A stretch of 64,000 nucleotides of DNA from Polydactylus sextarius (Eukaryota > Chordata > Actinopteri > Polynemidae): positions 9,036,813 to 9,100,812 of the forward strand of contig CM028909.1 of NCBI GenBank assembly GCA_016801845.1. The letters run 5' to 3'. The notes below the pieces were generated by a model. It had not been told where the DNA came from. It did not search any database and saw nothing but the letters and a program-made list of their open reading frames with translations. How positions within the stretch are numbered: position 1 is the first letter of the stretch; every line of letters starts with the position of its first letter. Both the position numbers and the translations under genes were made by a program. This document shows, in pieces, positions 52,552-62,983 of the stretch.

Positions 52552-55198
52552 GTGAGTGATTGTCAGTCTTTTGGGAGCTTAATCTTGTCCATCATATGGT
52601 TTTATTATTTATCTACCAGCCTACTTGCTGAAATGTTGGATCATGAAGAAGCCAGGAGTCAGTTCTGTATAAGGTTTAAGTTTAACTCATTTAACCAAAG
52701 TACCATCAAAGGTAAAGGTAAAAAGATTGAAATGAGAATGTGGGAAAATAGAAATAAAAGTATATTAACAATAAATTCCTCTCATACAAATCCATTATGT
52801 TATAGCACTACAATTTTCAATTAAGTTTAATGGTTAGTTGTTGTACCATCACCATTTTCTCTTCCGATGTGCAACTAGATCTGTGACAGCCAGACTTTAG
52901 TTCATCTGATGTCATTATCCTTATATATGGTGGACAATAAAAGAGAATATAAAAGCTCTTGGGTGCATGGTCACATTAAATACTGAAGGAAATCATTTTA
53001 AATGAATCTGCAAAACTGAAAATGATGAACCTTGTTTAAACCTGGACTGTCTCCCTCTTCTGGCAGCGAGAGTTATGACACAGGCACTGTCAAGTACAGA
53101 GAAATTCCCACTATTACCAGACAATGGCCGAGTAAATGTGATAGGTACATAGGTCATTCAAGAGGAGTAAGGCAACTTCTGTGCTTGCCATCAGTCTCAT
53201 TTTCTTCTTTCTTTCTCAAATGAGGAAAGGCCAAAACCACCATAATCTGTTCTTTGTCGTCATTGTTCTTTTTAAACTATAATCCTTCCTCTAAATGTTG
53301 AATAGTTTCCATTTTATCTGGAGCATTAGAATCTTTTCCTTGATGCTTTTTAGGCTCCATAATCTGTGCCATGCTTGTAGTTGATGTTACTGTTATGTCT
53401 CCCCCATAATGGTTGCTCCCCTTTTCAGCTTTGAACGACCAAACATTGCCGGTTTATATAAATTTATTGTTACTGGTGCACCATGGGAAACTGTCACCAC
53501 AACTCTTTTAGCAAGAGCTTTGATTAAGTTATAATATGGTCAAACAACTTAAAACAGTGTTTCCATACAGCTCTGATGCACAAGCAAAAACAATAGACTG
53601 CTGCATACAAATAATCAGTAGCTTTACTATCCTTTGATTATCAAATGCTCACTGTTGTATGATTATAAGGAGGCTTTTAATTGTTTGCAGTTTACATATG
53701 AACAGCTGCAGCTTCATGTTATTTTGTCCTCAGGTGTTGAGGTTGTCTGAGGTTGTCGTGATATCTCTCCTCAGTCTTTAAAATCCTATATTTTTTTTCC
53801 CTCTCGCCTGTGACCTCATATTATCCAGGTGCCATAATGCAGATGAAAGAATCTCAAGGTCAAGAACAGTGTTATTAAACTCTTTTTAGTCACAAATATG
53901 CACATCCTTATTACTGCATCCTTGCAGTAATAAGCTGCACCAAGTACATTTTGTCTCGGGTTCTGTCTCTAACACTGCCCTCCCCTCTGATTGGTTCAGT
54001 TTGTTGAGCTGCAGCCAAAAACATCCTGTGACACTGTGACCCCTTCATATCATTTGCAAATGAAAAATGTAATGTTTACCTTTATTTATAGTCAATATGT
54101 GGTTAAAACATATATTAACCTTTAACCAATAATATTATCCAAATAAAAAAGTAAAGAATATGATTTTGTGAAAGTGAGATCTCAATTAATTCAACAGTTC
54201 TAGTGTTAGTGAATTAATAAAAGTAATTAGTCTAACTTTTACCACAATTATGGAATTCATGAAGCCAGTTAATATGCTGTTGTGTATCTGTATTCACATG
54301 CACATACATTTCCACACAGGGACACACTCACTTTGAATTCATGTATCTCTAAAAATCAAAAGCAGAAAATACTGAGCACAAGGGTGAAAATGATGCCCAT
54401 GCAAAATGATAATTGTTGTAATTAAAGATGTGGTTATAAATTAAATGAGGATTAAGAAAATGGAAAGAGGGTGGATATATAATGTTCCCTAAAGAGATTC
54501 ATTTTCATGTTAAGATTGGGAAGGCTGTTGCAATCATGGCTGTGATAAGAAGCTATTCCCATTATTTCACGGCCTCTGGTCTGATTATTCGTTGAACACA
54601 GTATTAGTGCTGAGAACTTGTCTGCAAATCCTTTAGAGTAGCCAGGGTGTTGAACTTGAAAAATATTCTTCTCCAGTCCTAGGGAGCAAGTTGTGGATTG
54701 TGTCAACATAATGGTTATTTTAGCTTTCATTAAATCAGTCCAGATTCTTAACATTAGCCTCAGATAAATGTTTGAAATATAAATGTAACATAAAACACAA
54801 GAGAGAAGTTACACTAACAGAATAAATGTGGCTGTAGCTATTTTAACTATTTCACTAAATTATTTAATAAAAAATAATTCAATTTCGCCTTTCTTACTAC
54901 TTTCTCATCATTGCACAGTCCTAGTAGTGTTTCATTTATATTGTCAGTAGTAATACCCCCCTTCAGCCACTAGAGGGAACTATAATAGTTCAGTGTCGTG
55001 GAGTGTTTCAGTAAAATTGATGCAGTAAACAGTGGTTGTCCACATGATGGCAGCAGAGATCAAAACAGGACACTTGTTTTCTTTTCCTTGATGCTATTCT
55101 TCTCTCTGCACTGTAGATGGCATGGTATAATAAAACACTAAAACCTGATTTGGCAGGTGTGTTATAGACTTGCTTCATTCATTTGCGGTGTTTTGCAG
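52552..55198 (+). other. camta1: camta1 intron, 2.6 kb
   Basis: The intron begins gtgagtgat and ends gtgttttgcag. The preceding frame stays open for about 90 codons into it, to a stop at 52822-52824. AATAAA hexamers occur at 52753, 52770 and 52936. The rest is AT-rich with no exon, long repeat or transposon that I could recognise. Confidence 0.93.
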
Positions 55199-55325
55199 GG
55201 TGGAGTTAAGGTGCTGATCACTGGGCCCTGGCAGGAGGCCAGTTCAAACTACAGCTGCTTGTTTGACCAGATCTCAGTCCCAGCCTCTCTGATCCAGCCC
55301 GGTGTGCTGCGCTGCTACTGCCCAG
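55199..55325 (+). CDS. camta1: camta1 internal exon: TIG/IPT domain, first half
   Basis: This 127-base exon starts in phase 0 after tttgcag and ends one base into an Ala codon before gtaaag. It encodes 42 residues from Gly-Gly-Val-Lys-Val to Cys-Tyr-Cys-Pro. The motifs VLITGPWQEASSNYSCLFDQ and IQPGVLRCYCP are the first strands of the CAMTA TIG (IPT, immunoglobulin-like) fold, which follows the activation region and is linked to non-specific DNA contact and dimer contacts in related factors. It joins in frame to the preceding Pro-Glu and to the following His-Asp-Thr-Gly. The sequence is essentially identical to vertebrate CAMTA1 as I recall it. Reading on into the intron gives a longer open frame to 55672, which is not supported by homology. 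Confidence 0.97.
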
Positions 55326-55954
55326 GTAAAGCAGGGGAACCCTCGACATACGTCACAAGAGAGAAGGGACCTTGTTCATGTTCAAATTTGTGCTTATGTT
55401 TACTTGTTTACATACTTACTCGTTTAAACAATGAAACAATTCCTCCCAACTCAGTAAAATCTTCCTTAATTTTAATACAGTTAATTCTGTTTTTGTGTGG
55501 GTTGGTTGCTGACTTTTGTTTGTTCATTTTTTCATCTGTCATATACAACAGTTTCCATTTATTTGCTCAAAGTATTAGTCTTCACACTGATAAAATGTTG
55601 ATGGTCCAGACAAGAAGATTTATTATGTGTATTATTCACAAATATTTCTCTTTTTTACACGAATCTCTCTAGTATTCAGACAATCTATTTTCTTTTTACA
55701 CAATCAAAACATGTATCTCTATTAAAATTAATTCAAAGTAAAGCAGTGTTAAATTTAATTAAATGTTATTTTTTAACATTTAACCATGTGATTTCTACAT
55801 TTATAATTGTAATATAATTATAATTTATAATAATAATTCAACTCAAGCCCTAAATTCTATTTTTATTTACACTGAGAATACTTCACTAGTCACTAGTTAC
55901 TGATAAGCAATTTTTAACTGTGTATAAACTTTTCATTATCCTCTCCCTCTGCAG
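55326..55954 (+). other. camta1: camta1 intron, 629 bp
   Basis: The intron begins gtaaagc and ends ctccctctgcag, with an AT-rich interior. It splits the TIG domain. Nothing else was recognised. Confidence 0.94.
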
Positions 55955-56089
55955 CTCACGACACAGGTCTGGTGACGCTGCAGGTGGCCGTCAGTAACCA
56001 GATCATCTCCAACTCGGTGGTGTTTGAGTACAAGGCCCGCGCGCTTCCTTCACTGCCATCATCTCAGCACGACTGGCTCTCGCTGGATG
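55955..56089 (+). CDS. camta1: camta1 internal exon: TIG/IPT domain, second half
   Basis: This 135-base exon completes the split Ala codon, encodes 44 further residues and ends one base into a codon before gtacgt. HDTGLVTLQVAVSNQIISNS and VFEYKARALPSLPSSQHDW complete the TIG domain and the short linker that follows. The next expected exon, a coiled-coil segment preceding the ankyrin repeats, was not found in the remaining 7.9 kb, so the downstream intron is long. Residues differ from mammalian CAMTA1 only at a few conservative positions, as far as I recall. No stop or frameshift is present. Confidence 0.97.
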
Positions 56090-57013
56090 GTACGTCTCCT
56101 CAGTCTTACTACAGCTTCACCCCCTCGCTCTGAATTGTGCACTTCTTGATTTATCTCCTGTTTCACTCCTCCTACTTCTAATTCTTCTATCTGTCTCTCT
56201 AAATCTCCAATTGCCTTTGTTAATCTTGATTAATGATCTGTTGAAACATCCTCAGTCCTCATCCTCGAGTGGATTGAAATATTGTTGGCATTAAGGCTAT
56301 TACATCTTGTATATCAGAACGATGGGAGTACAAATATGTCTAATGAGCTGTATATAAGCTTGATTGTATTTTTTAAACTTAATGTTTAGATGATGAAATA
56401 AGGATTTTATTGCAAATGAGTTTGATGAATGGGGGATGCAGTAGGTGAAGGTGAAGGGCAAAGGGCAAATGGAGGATGGCAGGGCTGAGCAGAGGGGAAT
56501 GAGGACAGATGAGCTTTCAGCCAAGGCAGTGGATGATCACGAGGTACAGGTTAGCAAAGGTTAACTCAAGCAAATACATGAGAAGATACAATTAGTATGC
56601 ACTATACTGAGCAGCTGAGGGCATTTGGTATCAAAGTGGCTAAAGCAACAATCTGGCGATGTGGAGGTGAAGACCTGGGGTGGATACACCGCTGGGCTGA
56701 TGAGCTGATGGATGGCAGGTGTGCAGACAGATTGGTGGTCAGGCAGCTGGGAACGAGCCGCCAGGTCCAACACATAGACACAGACACACAGTCAGTGAGA
56801 CAGTCGGTCAGACATTGAAATATCCCGCAGTCGGAGCCAGATGCTTCTTCACAACAAGTGTAGAGACTGTACATAGTTAAAATGTTAATAAAATGGAATG
56901 ACACAGGAAAGAAGTATTGAATACATTAACTGAAATGTATCTGATACTTGGTGGAGAAGCCTTTCTTTATGCAAAGACAGCTCTAAGATGTTTCCTGTAC
57001 AAGTACACTTATA

Positions 57014-57127
57014 TGGTCCAGGGACCACAATGCTCTCAGCACCCACCAAGGCCTCAGTGGAGGAGCCACTAATGGCGAAGATGGGGGACCGGATCAATCT
57101 GGATCACTTTGACATCTCTTTTAGAAA
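57014..57127 (+). pseudogene. camta1: diverged copy of part of the camta1 large exon, inside the Tc1-like element
   Basis: By eye this 114-base segment aligns with 52028-52151 of the large camta1 exon, in the same orientation. There are about nine substitutions and two small gaps (2 and 8 bases). The gaps break the reading frame. It corresponds to the region encoding roughly Val-Gln-Gly-Leu-Tyr to Asp-Ile-Ser-Phe-Gly-Asn, including the conserved LDHFDISF. It has no splice sites that would make it an exon. Transposon-like sequence resumes on both sides (ending cctgtac on the left, tttgctcagg on the right), so it was inserted into or captured by the element. It does not continue as a larger exon duplication. 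Confidence 0.9.
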
Positions 57128-57329
57128 ATTCCTCACTTTGCTCAGGTAGCATTTTGATCAATTCCTCTAAACAGACTTGAAATGTTGAAGATTACATGAA
57201 CCCCTCTTGGGAATCTCCATCTTCAGTTCCTTCCACAAAGATGCTACTGGGTTAAAGTCTGGTGACTGACTGGACCAGTTAAAATCAGACTTTCATTTGC
57301 GCTGTATATGGATTGTTGCTGCTGAATGA

Positions 57330-57950
57330 TTCTTGTGTTATCCTCATCATCGTGGTGGAAGGCAACAGATTCATCTCAAGAATATCCCAGTGGCTCACGG
57401 CTCCATTTATCTTTTTATGATTATCTATTCTTCCAGTGCCGTTAGAAGAGAATCAACCAGAGATGGAAGTGTCAGGCTTTGGAAAGTAAAAGTCCTGCCA
57501 TGTTTTGGTGCTACCTTTGCACTTAACACAGGTAATTTCACTAATTAGCTGATCAACCTGGCTGAAGAGTTGTGCTAATTAGAATCAGATGGTTCGTGTG
57601 AATGTTTAGAGCAGGAATGTGGCAGGACTTTTACTTTCTGAGGCTGGACACTTGCACCTCTGGAAACAACCCATTACCGTGATGCTTCCACCTCAGAATA
57701 CTATGTGGTGTGATTGCTGAAAAGTTTGGTTTTCGTCTTGTTCGACCGGGTGACATTCTACCAGTGATTCACAGGCTTTTCCAAATGTTGTGGAGAAAAC
57801 TTTAAATGAGCTCCAACATGCCTTTTGGTAAATAATGGAGCCTTCTGGGGTGAGTGTGCTGGGAAGCAGAAGCGGTAGACTGCATTTCCTATTGTTTTCT
57901 CTGACACCTGTACCTGCAGCCTCTGAATCCTTCGGGACATCCTTCCATGT
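57330..57950 (-). pseudogene. Tc1-like transposase relic (interrupted)
   Basis: Read on the - strand, 57758-57940 gives a continuous peptide including SPQKAPLFTKRHV and LKFSPQHLEKPVNHW. This matches the linker between the helix-turn-helix and the catalytic core of Tc1 transposases. It then runs into a stop and a degraded strand where the usual Trp-(Ser/Thr)-Asp-Glu appears as Arg-Ser-Asn-Lys, so the first catalytic Asp is lost. Beyond the nested MITE (57457-57664), 57337-57456 gives SSNGTGRI and INGAVSHWDILEMNLLPST, the typical Tc1 segment before the second catalytic residue. The N-terminal part toward 58.2 kb is too diverged to read. Confidence 0.85.
57457..57664. mobile_element. MITE nested in the Tc1-like element
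   Basis: A ~208-base non-coding element has terminal inverted repeats of about 44 bases. The left starts ccagagatgg and includes aaagtaaaagtcctgcca; the right is its complement, ending acctctgg. The interior is imperfectly palindromic. It splits the transposase relic cleanly, so it inserted after the Tc1-like element. The compact structure matches small non-autonomous DNA elements common in teleost genomes; the superfamily cannot be fixed from the ends alone. Confidence 0.85.
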
Positions 57951-60109
57951 CCCAGGTCCTTGTCTGTTGGACTACTCCTTTAACTAAACATCTTACCCAT
58001 CAGAAAAATCTTGCTTTCAACATCTGTTGATAACCTTTGCCACTGATACATGGTGCAGTGGTCTTGTAATGAAACTCTGCTTGCCTCTACTCAACCATTT
58101 GTTACATCTCATTACATGAGATGTAAATGGTTTGTATACTTGCATTCAGAGGCAGGTAAATCTCTTTCTCTAATTTATTCATGTCTGACGTAGAACTACG
58201 AGATCAGTTGGTGTCTGAGGTCTTGTGTGTGATGCTGTTTCTTATTGTGTTCAAATACTTTGCTCCTGTGTCATTAAAATAACTTTATTTAAGGATCTTG
58301 ATGTTATGATTTCTTTATCTCTGTGAGTTTGTGGAGTTAATACCAATGTCTAGTCAAAATTTAATATGAACTGCTGCTTTGGGACTGTATTTAATAAAGC
58401 AAATGTTGACTTGTTGAATGTTCATTTTCCCCACTCTAAGTGAGGACTAACCTCACTCAGAGATCTTAGAAAGTAAAAGATCTGTTCTGAATTAAGACTT
58501 TATTCAGAATGTATTCTACATAATAATAATAATAATAGTAGAAAAATAATATGTGAAATTAGTGTGTTTTCAACCATGTCAATATCATTGTCTCATTTCA
58601 TCTATGGTGCTGTGAGCCAACAATATAACTATTTGTGTAGACAGCAGTGAAAATACAATGGCAGATTTCAACAGTGGTGCAAATCATGTTAAAGTTAGCT
58701 GTGTGTGACCACACAGCTTAACCACCGACCCACACACCTCCCCCTCACCCCCTTAGAGGTCCTCCACATATAACAACAGATGCTGCAGGGCTGGTAAATT
58801 TCCATGCTGCTTATATTCAAGTTAAGTCTATGGGTCAGGAGACCTATTGAAGGCATGTTCAGCAGAATATAATGAGTGCGTACATTGTTGTATGTTTTGT
58901 ATGCGTGTGTATGTGTTTGTGCCTCTGTGTGTATGTGTGTGTGTGCGTGCGTGCTGCTTGGGAAGCATTGCTGCAGTGCTTGAGCATTGACAGGATAAAG
59001 TAGGGCACGGTGAAGCACAGGCTCACAGGACAGCTGCATTGCAGACGGCCCTTGAGGGAGTGGGAGTGAGTAATAGAGAGCTGGCGGCTCCCATACACGG
59101 CAATACCAGTGGATCCCTCCGCCATTCATACCCTACTGCCTCACTGGCCCATTCACGGAACCAGTTAAGGAGGAGCTGACTGTCTCAGGGAAAACACAGC
59201 CCACCCTATTACCTTACTTATATTAACCCCTTGTCTGCTATCTCTCAGTATTTGTTCCATGGTAGTCTACAATCTTGTATCAGAGGGAGGCAAAAGACAA
59301 GCAGAGATCCACAAAGATCATTGAGGGCATTGGGATTTCAACCTGTAAAGTTCTGTTGCATTTCATCTTAATTTGTCTCTTTTGCATCAACCTGCTGATA
59401 AATCGTTTTATTCTGAGATTTATCACTGGAGGAGGTTTTGGAACAGTTTGTCACGTTGTATGAAAAAGACAATTACAGAATTTGGATATAAGTGGAAGAT
59501 CACATATCTAGGTACTATACAGGAATATGATCTTTTTTCCATATGTGTTTATACAGATTATGTAAAATTTTAACAAGCTAATGTGGCATCAGGTGCGTGT
59601 GATTCAGCCAGTGTTTTAAAATATATACTGAAGCGTGTTTATCACGTAACAAATCACTACAAAAACCTTATTGTCCCTCCAGGATCTAGTTACTTTCAGT
59701 GGTAGGCGCGTGACTAGCAGGTTCAGCACCACCGCACCGCGGACAGCGACTCTGGCGCAAAACGCACTTTAAAATCCACGGTGGTGCAAACACCAGGTTT
59801 AATCACTTGGGGAAGTAAATGTTAGAATTTTGTTTGCACGTCTTGTTATCACAAAGCAATTAAAATGTCCCCAGTGGTATTTACATCGTATGACTTATTT
59901 CAAAACTAGGACACTTTGTTTTCACACAAAGAGCAAAACGCGTCGCACATCCAATGTGGTAATGATTGGTGGACATTTAGGTGCCTACTTCCAAAACACA
60001 AGTGTGAACAGACTCGTGACTGTTAAAGGCTATAAACACAGTCGCAGCACTTAACCCCCGCGGTCAGTCACCTGATTAACTGACTGTACTCTACTCGTCA
60101 TACGTGCCG

Positions 60110-60138
<29 letters not shown>
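60110..60138 (+). repeat. poly(T) tract, 29 bases
   Basis: An uninterrupted run of T at the 5' side of the CpG-rich block. Confidence 0.96.
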
Positions 60139-60143
<5 letters not shown>

Positions 60144-60689
60144 TTTGTTTGTTTTTTCTTGTGCGAGTCCGCAGCGCTGTGCCGTTACAGCTTTGTGAGT
60201 TTGTTCTCCCGTGGAAGACTCGCTGTGCTATGATGTGCTAATGGCACAGCTGCCTGCCTGCCTTGATTTGTCATAATGCAGAGTGGGGGAAGGGGCGCTT
60301 TTCTCTGCAGCACTGCAGGTACAGAGCCATGGGCAGGACAGAGAAGCTTGTCGGAGCTGCAGAGCACTCACCACTGTCCGCCCCGATAAGTCCCTCCTGA
60401 GGTTAAAAAAATAAAAAAAATCCCACGACCCGAGCCCGAGGAGAGGTTTCGCCAAATGACAAGCCCCGCATAGCGGCATACTTCCTGCCTGTTAGTGTTC
60501 AAGGGAGCGTGTTGACAGTACTGACTGAGCCTCAACTACACCGGCAAATACACACACACACACACACACACACATAATGCAGGAGCGGAGGAGTGGGCGT
60601 GTTTGGGTAAACATGGTAAACTACCGCAAACACAAGATTTAGTTTCACACGCCAAGCTGGGCAAGGGAGCACGCGCGTCCGGTAGCGTC

Positions 60690-60711
60690 TTTTTTTTTTT
60701 TTTTTTTTTTT
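60690..60711 (+). repeat. poly(T) tract, 22 bases
   Basis: An uninterrupted run of T directly following a CpG-rich stretch (acgcgcgtccggtagcgtc). Confidence 0.95.
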
Positions 60712-61131
60712 GAATGGTTGTACCGACTTTTCTCCGGTCTGGGAGACAGTCGGTGCAGGCGCACAGTGAACCGAAGCAACACGCGCGTCGAGCAGACCAC
60801 AGATATTTTAACAACAACAATAATACATATTAAAAATGGCCAAATAATAATAATAATAATAATAACAAGAACAGGAGTGAGATTTTAGGAGCAGGACCAC
60901 GGCTGGAGAATGAGGAGGAGGAGGAGGCGGCAAAACGGGAATTAGGGCGTCTGTTTACCGGCGGCACGTGCGCACAACGTCTCCTAGCAGCGGTATTTGT
61001 CATTTTACTGCAGGCTGGTGTAGCAGCGACTACTAGAAACACCAGGGAAAGTGTGTATGTGTGTGAGGTGAAACAAGTGAAGAGGAGGGGGGGGGCTATT
61101 AGAGGAAGAGGAGTAGTGAGCGGTCTTGCTC

Positions 61132-61190
61132 CCTCTCTCTCTCTCTCTCTCTTTCTTTCTCTCTCTCTCGCTCTCTCTCCTCCTCACGTC
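61132..61190 (+). repeat. (CT)n pyrimidine tract
   Basis: An imperfect CT-rich tract of about 55-60 bases inside the CpG-rich block, of the kind also seen in promoter-proximal and 5' untranslated DNA. Confidence 0.88.
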
Positions 61191-61451
61191 GCTCTCTTCC
61201 CTCACTTTGTTCTATTGTTGACGAGTGCTCTGTTGAGACTGAGATTCAGTCTCAACAACCAAGGATATATATTTTTAATTTTTTTTTTTTTCTCCTCTCT
61301 CCTCCGTGCAACACCATGCAGTAAAGCCTGACCGTCTGACTGTTTGGGGGCAAAACTGCAATTTGAGTGAAATGCAGCTCTGGTTGGACTCATCCTCTGG
61401 GTCAGGATGCCAGTGAATGACACCTGCATTTCCTAAAAGACAAAAGAGGCA

Positions 61452-61454
<3 letters not shown>

Positions 61455-61506
<52 letters not shown>
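61455..61506 (+). repeat. poly(T) tract, ~52 bases
   Basis: The longest homopolymer in the window. Its assembled length may be unreliable because homopolymers of this size are prone to sequencing error. Confidence 0.95.
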
Positions 61507-61507
<1 letters not shown>

Positions 61508-61636
61508 GCTTTAAAGGTGGACTCTACCAATGGAAAATAAAATAGAAGGTTAGAAGTGTTAAGTTCAACATCTGGCTGTAGTGCTGTGCTGTGTTTGTGT
61601 TTGTGCTATATTTTTTCTTTTTCATATTTTGTGCGG

Positions 61637-61663
61637 TTTTTTTTTTTTTTTTTTTTTTTTTTT
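61637..61663 (+). repeat. poly(T) tract, 27 bases
   Basis: An uninterrupted run of T, 130 bases beyond the 52-base tract. Confidence 0.95.
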
Positions 61664-62046
61664 GGCTGCCACAAAGAAGTTGGAAGTTCCACGTTTGTTT
61701 GAACACCCACCCCCCGCATGCTGAGTGATTATTATTGTGATTTCGTGTAGTCACACTGTGTTTGTGCTGTAGCGGAGTTTTTTTGTTTGTTTGTTTGTTT
61801 GTTTTCTTAATAAATTGTCTGTTTTTTTGGCCACATGCTTCTTCAAGTGTTTCATGTGACTCTGCCTCATTGCAGAACACTGGAGAGTTGACGTTGATAG
61901 CCAACTCCTGACTCACGACTGGAGCTTTAGACAAATCTCTAAAGACAAAGGTTTTATTTCATTTCTTGGCATTTGTGTTTTTTGAAGAGTAAAAGAAGTT
62001 AACTCGCATCTCTTGTGCCAGATTTTTCTTTTTCGATTCTTGATAC

Positions 62047-62065
62047 TTTTTTTTTTTTTTTTTTT
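62047..62065 (+). repeat. poly(T) tract, 19 bases
   Basis: An uninterrupted run of T, the last of the cluster. Confidence 0.95.
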
Positions 62066-62934
62066 CTCACATTCTGAAGGATCCCTCCTAACTGTTTGTG
62101 GACACTTTCTGTGCACGATCACTGTCTGTGCATCGCGGAGCTGCAAGTGCTGTTTCACGTGTTGTTCAAAGTAGTTGCTCTTGCTCTTGTCTGGCGCATT
62201 AGAGGCTTGTCGCATCCCTGAGTGCTCGCTCGGGTTATCGGGGCCAGCGAGTCGTCGCTGAAATCTTACTTCTGCTGTCGTTTCGTAGTTCAGATCGCAA
62301 CTTGACTAATTAAACAGTTAAGCCGCTTTTAAACAAATAGTTTAAACTACGCGTGGTTTACAAAGAACCACCGAGCGCAGCAGCAGCACTGATCTGTGAT
62401 CGGTGACTTCCCTTCGACTTTAGCCCCGTTTTGTCTCGAAATGTTGCTTTGCTTCGGAGCTTTCCAGAATATTTAAAGTGAGGCAGCTGCAGATATACAT
62501 TTATCCACCTGTTGCTCGGCTGTGAAGTTTGGAGTTTTCCTATAATCAAATAGTAGAATGAGTTACTTCCACCTATCTCTGAAGAGAACATGTGAAATTT
62601 ACAGTATAAGAGGACAAAGTTGCAAAGTCTCAGAGGAATATGTTGCAAATGTGGGGTGAATCACCACAGAACCTTTTCGTGGTTTACACGGAGTAATATA
62701 CATGCACTGATTATATTATTAACAAGTTTAGATTAAGACCAAAGTAGGAACAGCTCATATCTTGGCTGAACTTAACAAAAGCATGTATTCACTGTTGCTG
62801 TGATAGTTGTGTAGCAGTATGGTAGCTCTTGCAGTAGTTGTGTGTTTGCTGCAGAAGCAGCATGAGTAGAAATGTTAATATTGATAAGTTCTATCAAGTA
62901 ATAGTTTTGTTCTCTTGGCCATAGCATATAAAAC

Positions 62935-62939
62935 ACACA

Positions 62940-62972
<33 letters not shown>

Positions 62973-62983
62973 AATATATATAG
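62935..62983 (+). repeat. compound (AC)n(TC)n(TA)n microsatellite
   Basis: Short AC, TC and TA dinucleotide runs follow one another directly in the intron. Confidence 0.92.

Larger units (their letters stand above)
56897..58275 (-). mobile_element. degenerate Tc1/mariner-like DNA transposon
   Basis: The ends form terminal inverted repeats. The left starts aatgacacagg at 56897 and the right ends cctgtgtcatt at 58275, with similarity extending about 35 bases inward (aagtatt followed by gaa). Between them the - strand carries fragments of a Tc1-type transposase. The element's exact outer limits and any TA duplication are uncertain. It is interrupted by a nested MITE (57457-57664) and contains a camta1 exon fragment (57014-57127) close to its left end. 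A secondary hairpin lies at 58093-58130. It is inactive: many stops and substitutions are present, including loss of a catalytic Asp. Confidence 0.85.
59690..62470. promoter_or_regulatory. CpG-rich block, candidate internal promoter
   Basis: CpG dinucleotides are markedly denser here than in the flanking intron, in clusters near 59.7-59.8, 60.16-60.5, 60.65-60.8, 60.95-61.0 and 62.2-62.45 kb. Features include a CACGTG E-box at about 60966, GC-rich words (ccgcggac, ccggcggc, acgcgcgtc), a CT-rich tract at about 61132-61190, and several long T tracts. No open frame joined to a convincing donor was identified, so a transcript start is inferred only. If active on the + strand it would produce CAMTA1 forms lacking CG-1, activation and TIG regions. 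An antisense or non-coding transcript is equally possible. Confidence 0.4.

Noticed and set aside
50155..52824. 889-codon frame treated as an intronless gene
   Set aside because: Homology to CAMTA1 begins exactly at 50237 after an AG and stops exactly at 52551 before gtgagt. The ends of the frame are intron.
55157..55672. 171-codon frame treated as one coding unit
   Set aside because: Only 55199-55325 is homologous to CAMTA1. The rest is read-through of a GT donor into AT-rich intron, and the real continuation is at 55955 in matching phase.
61524..61934. 136-codon Lys-rich open frame on - strand
   Set aside because: The Lys runs are the complement of poly(T) tracts; there is no domain.
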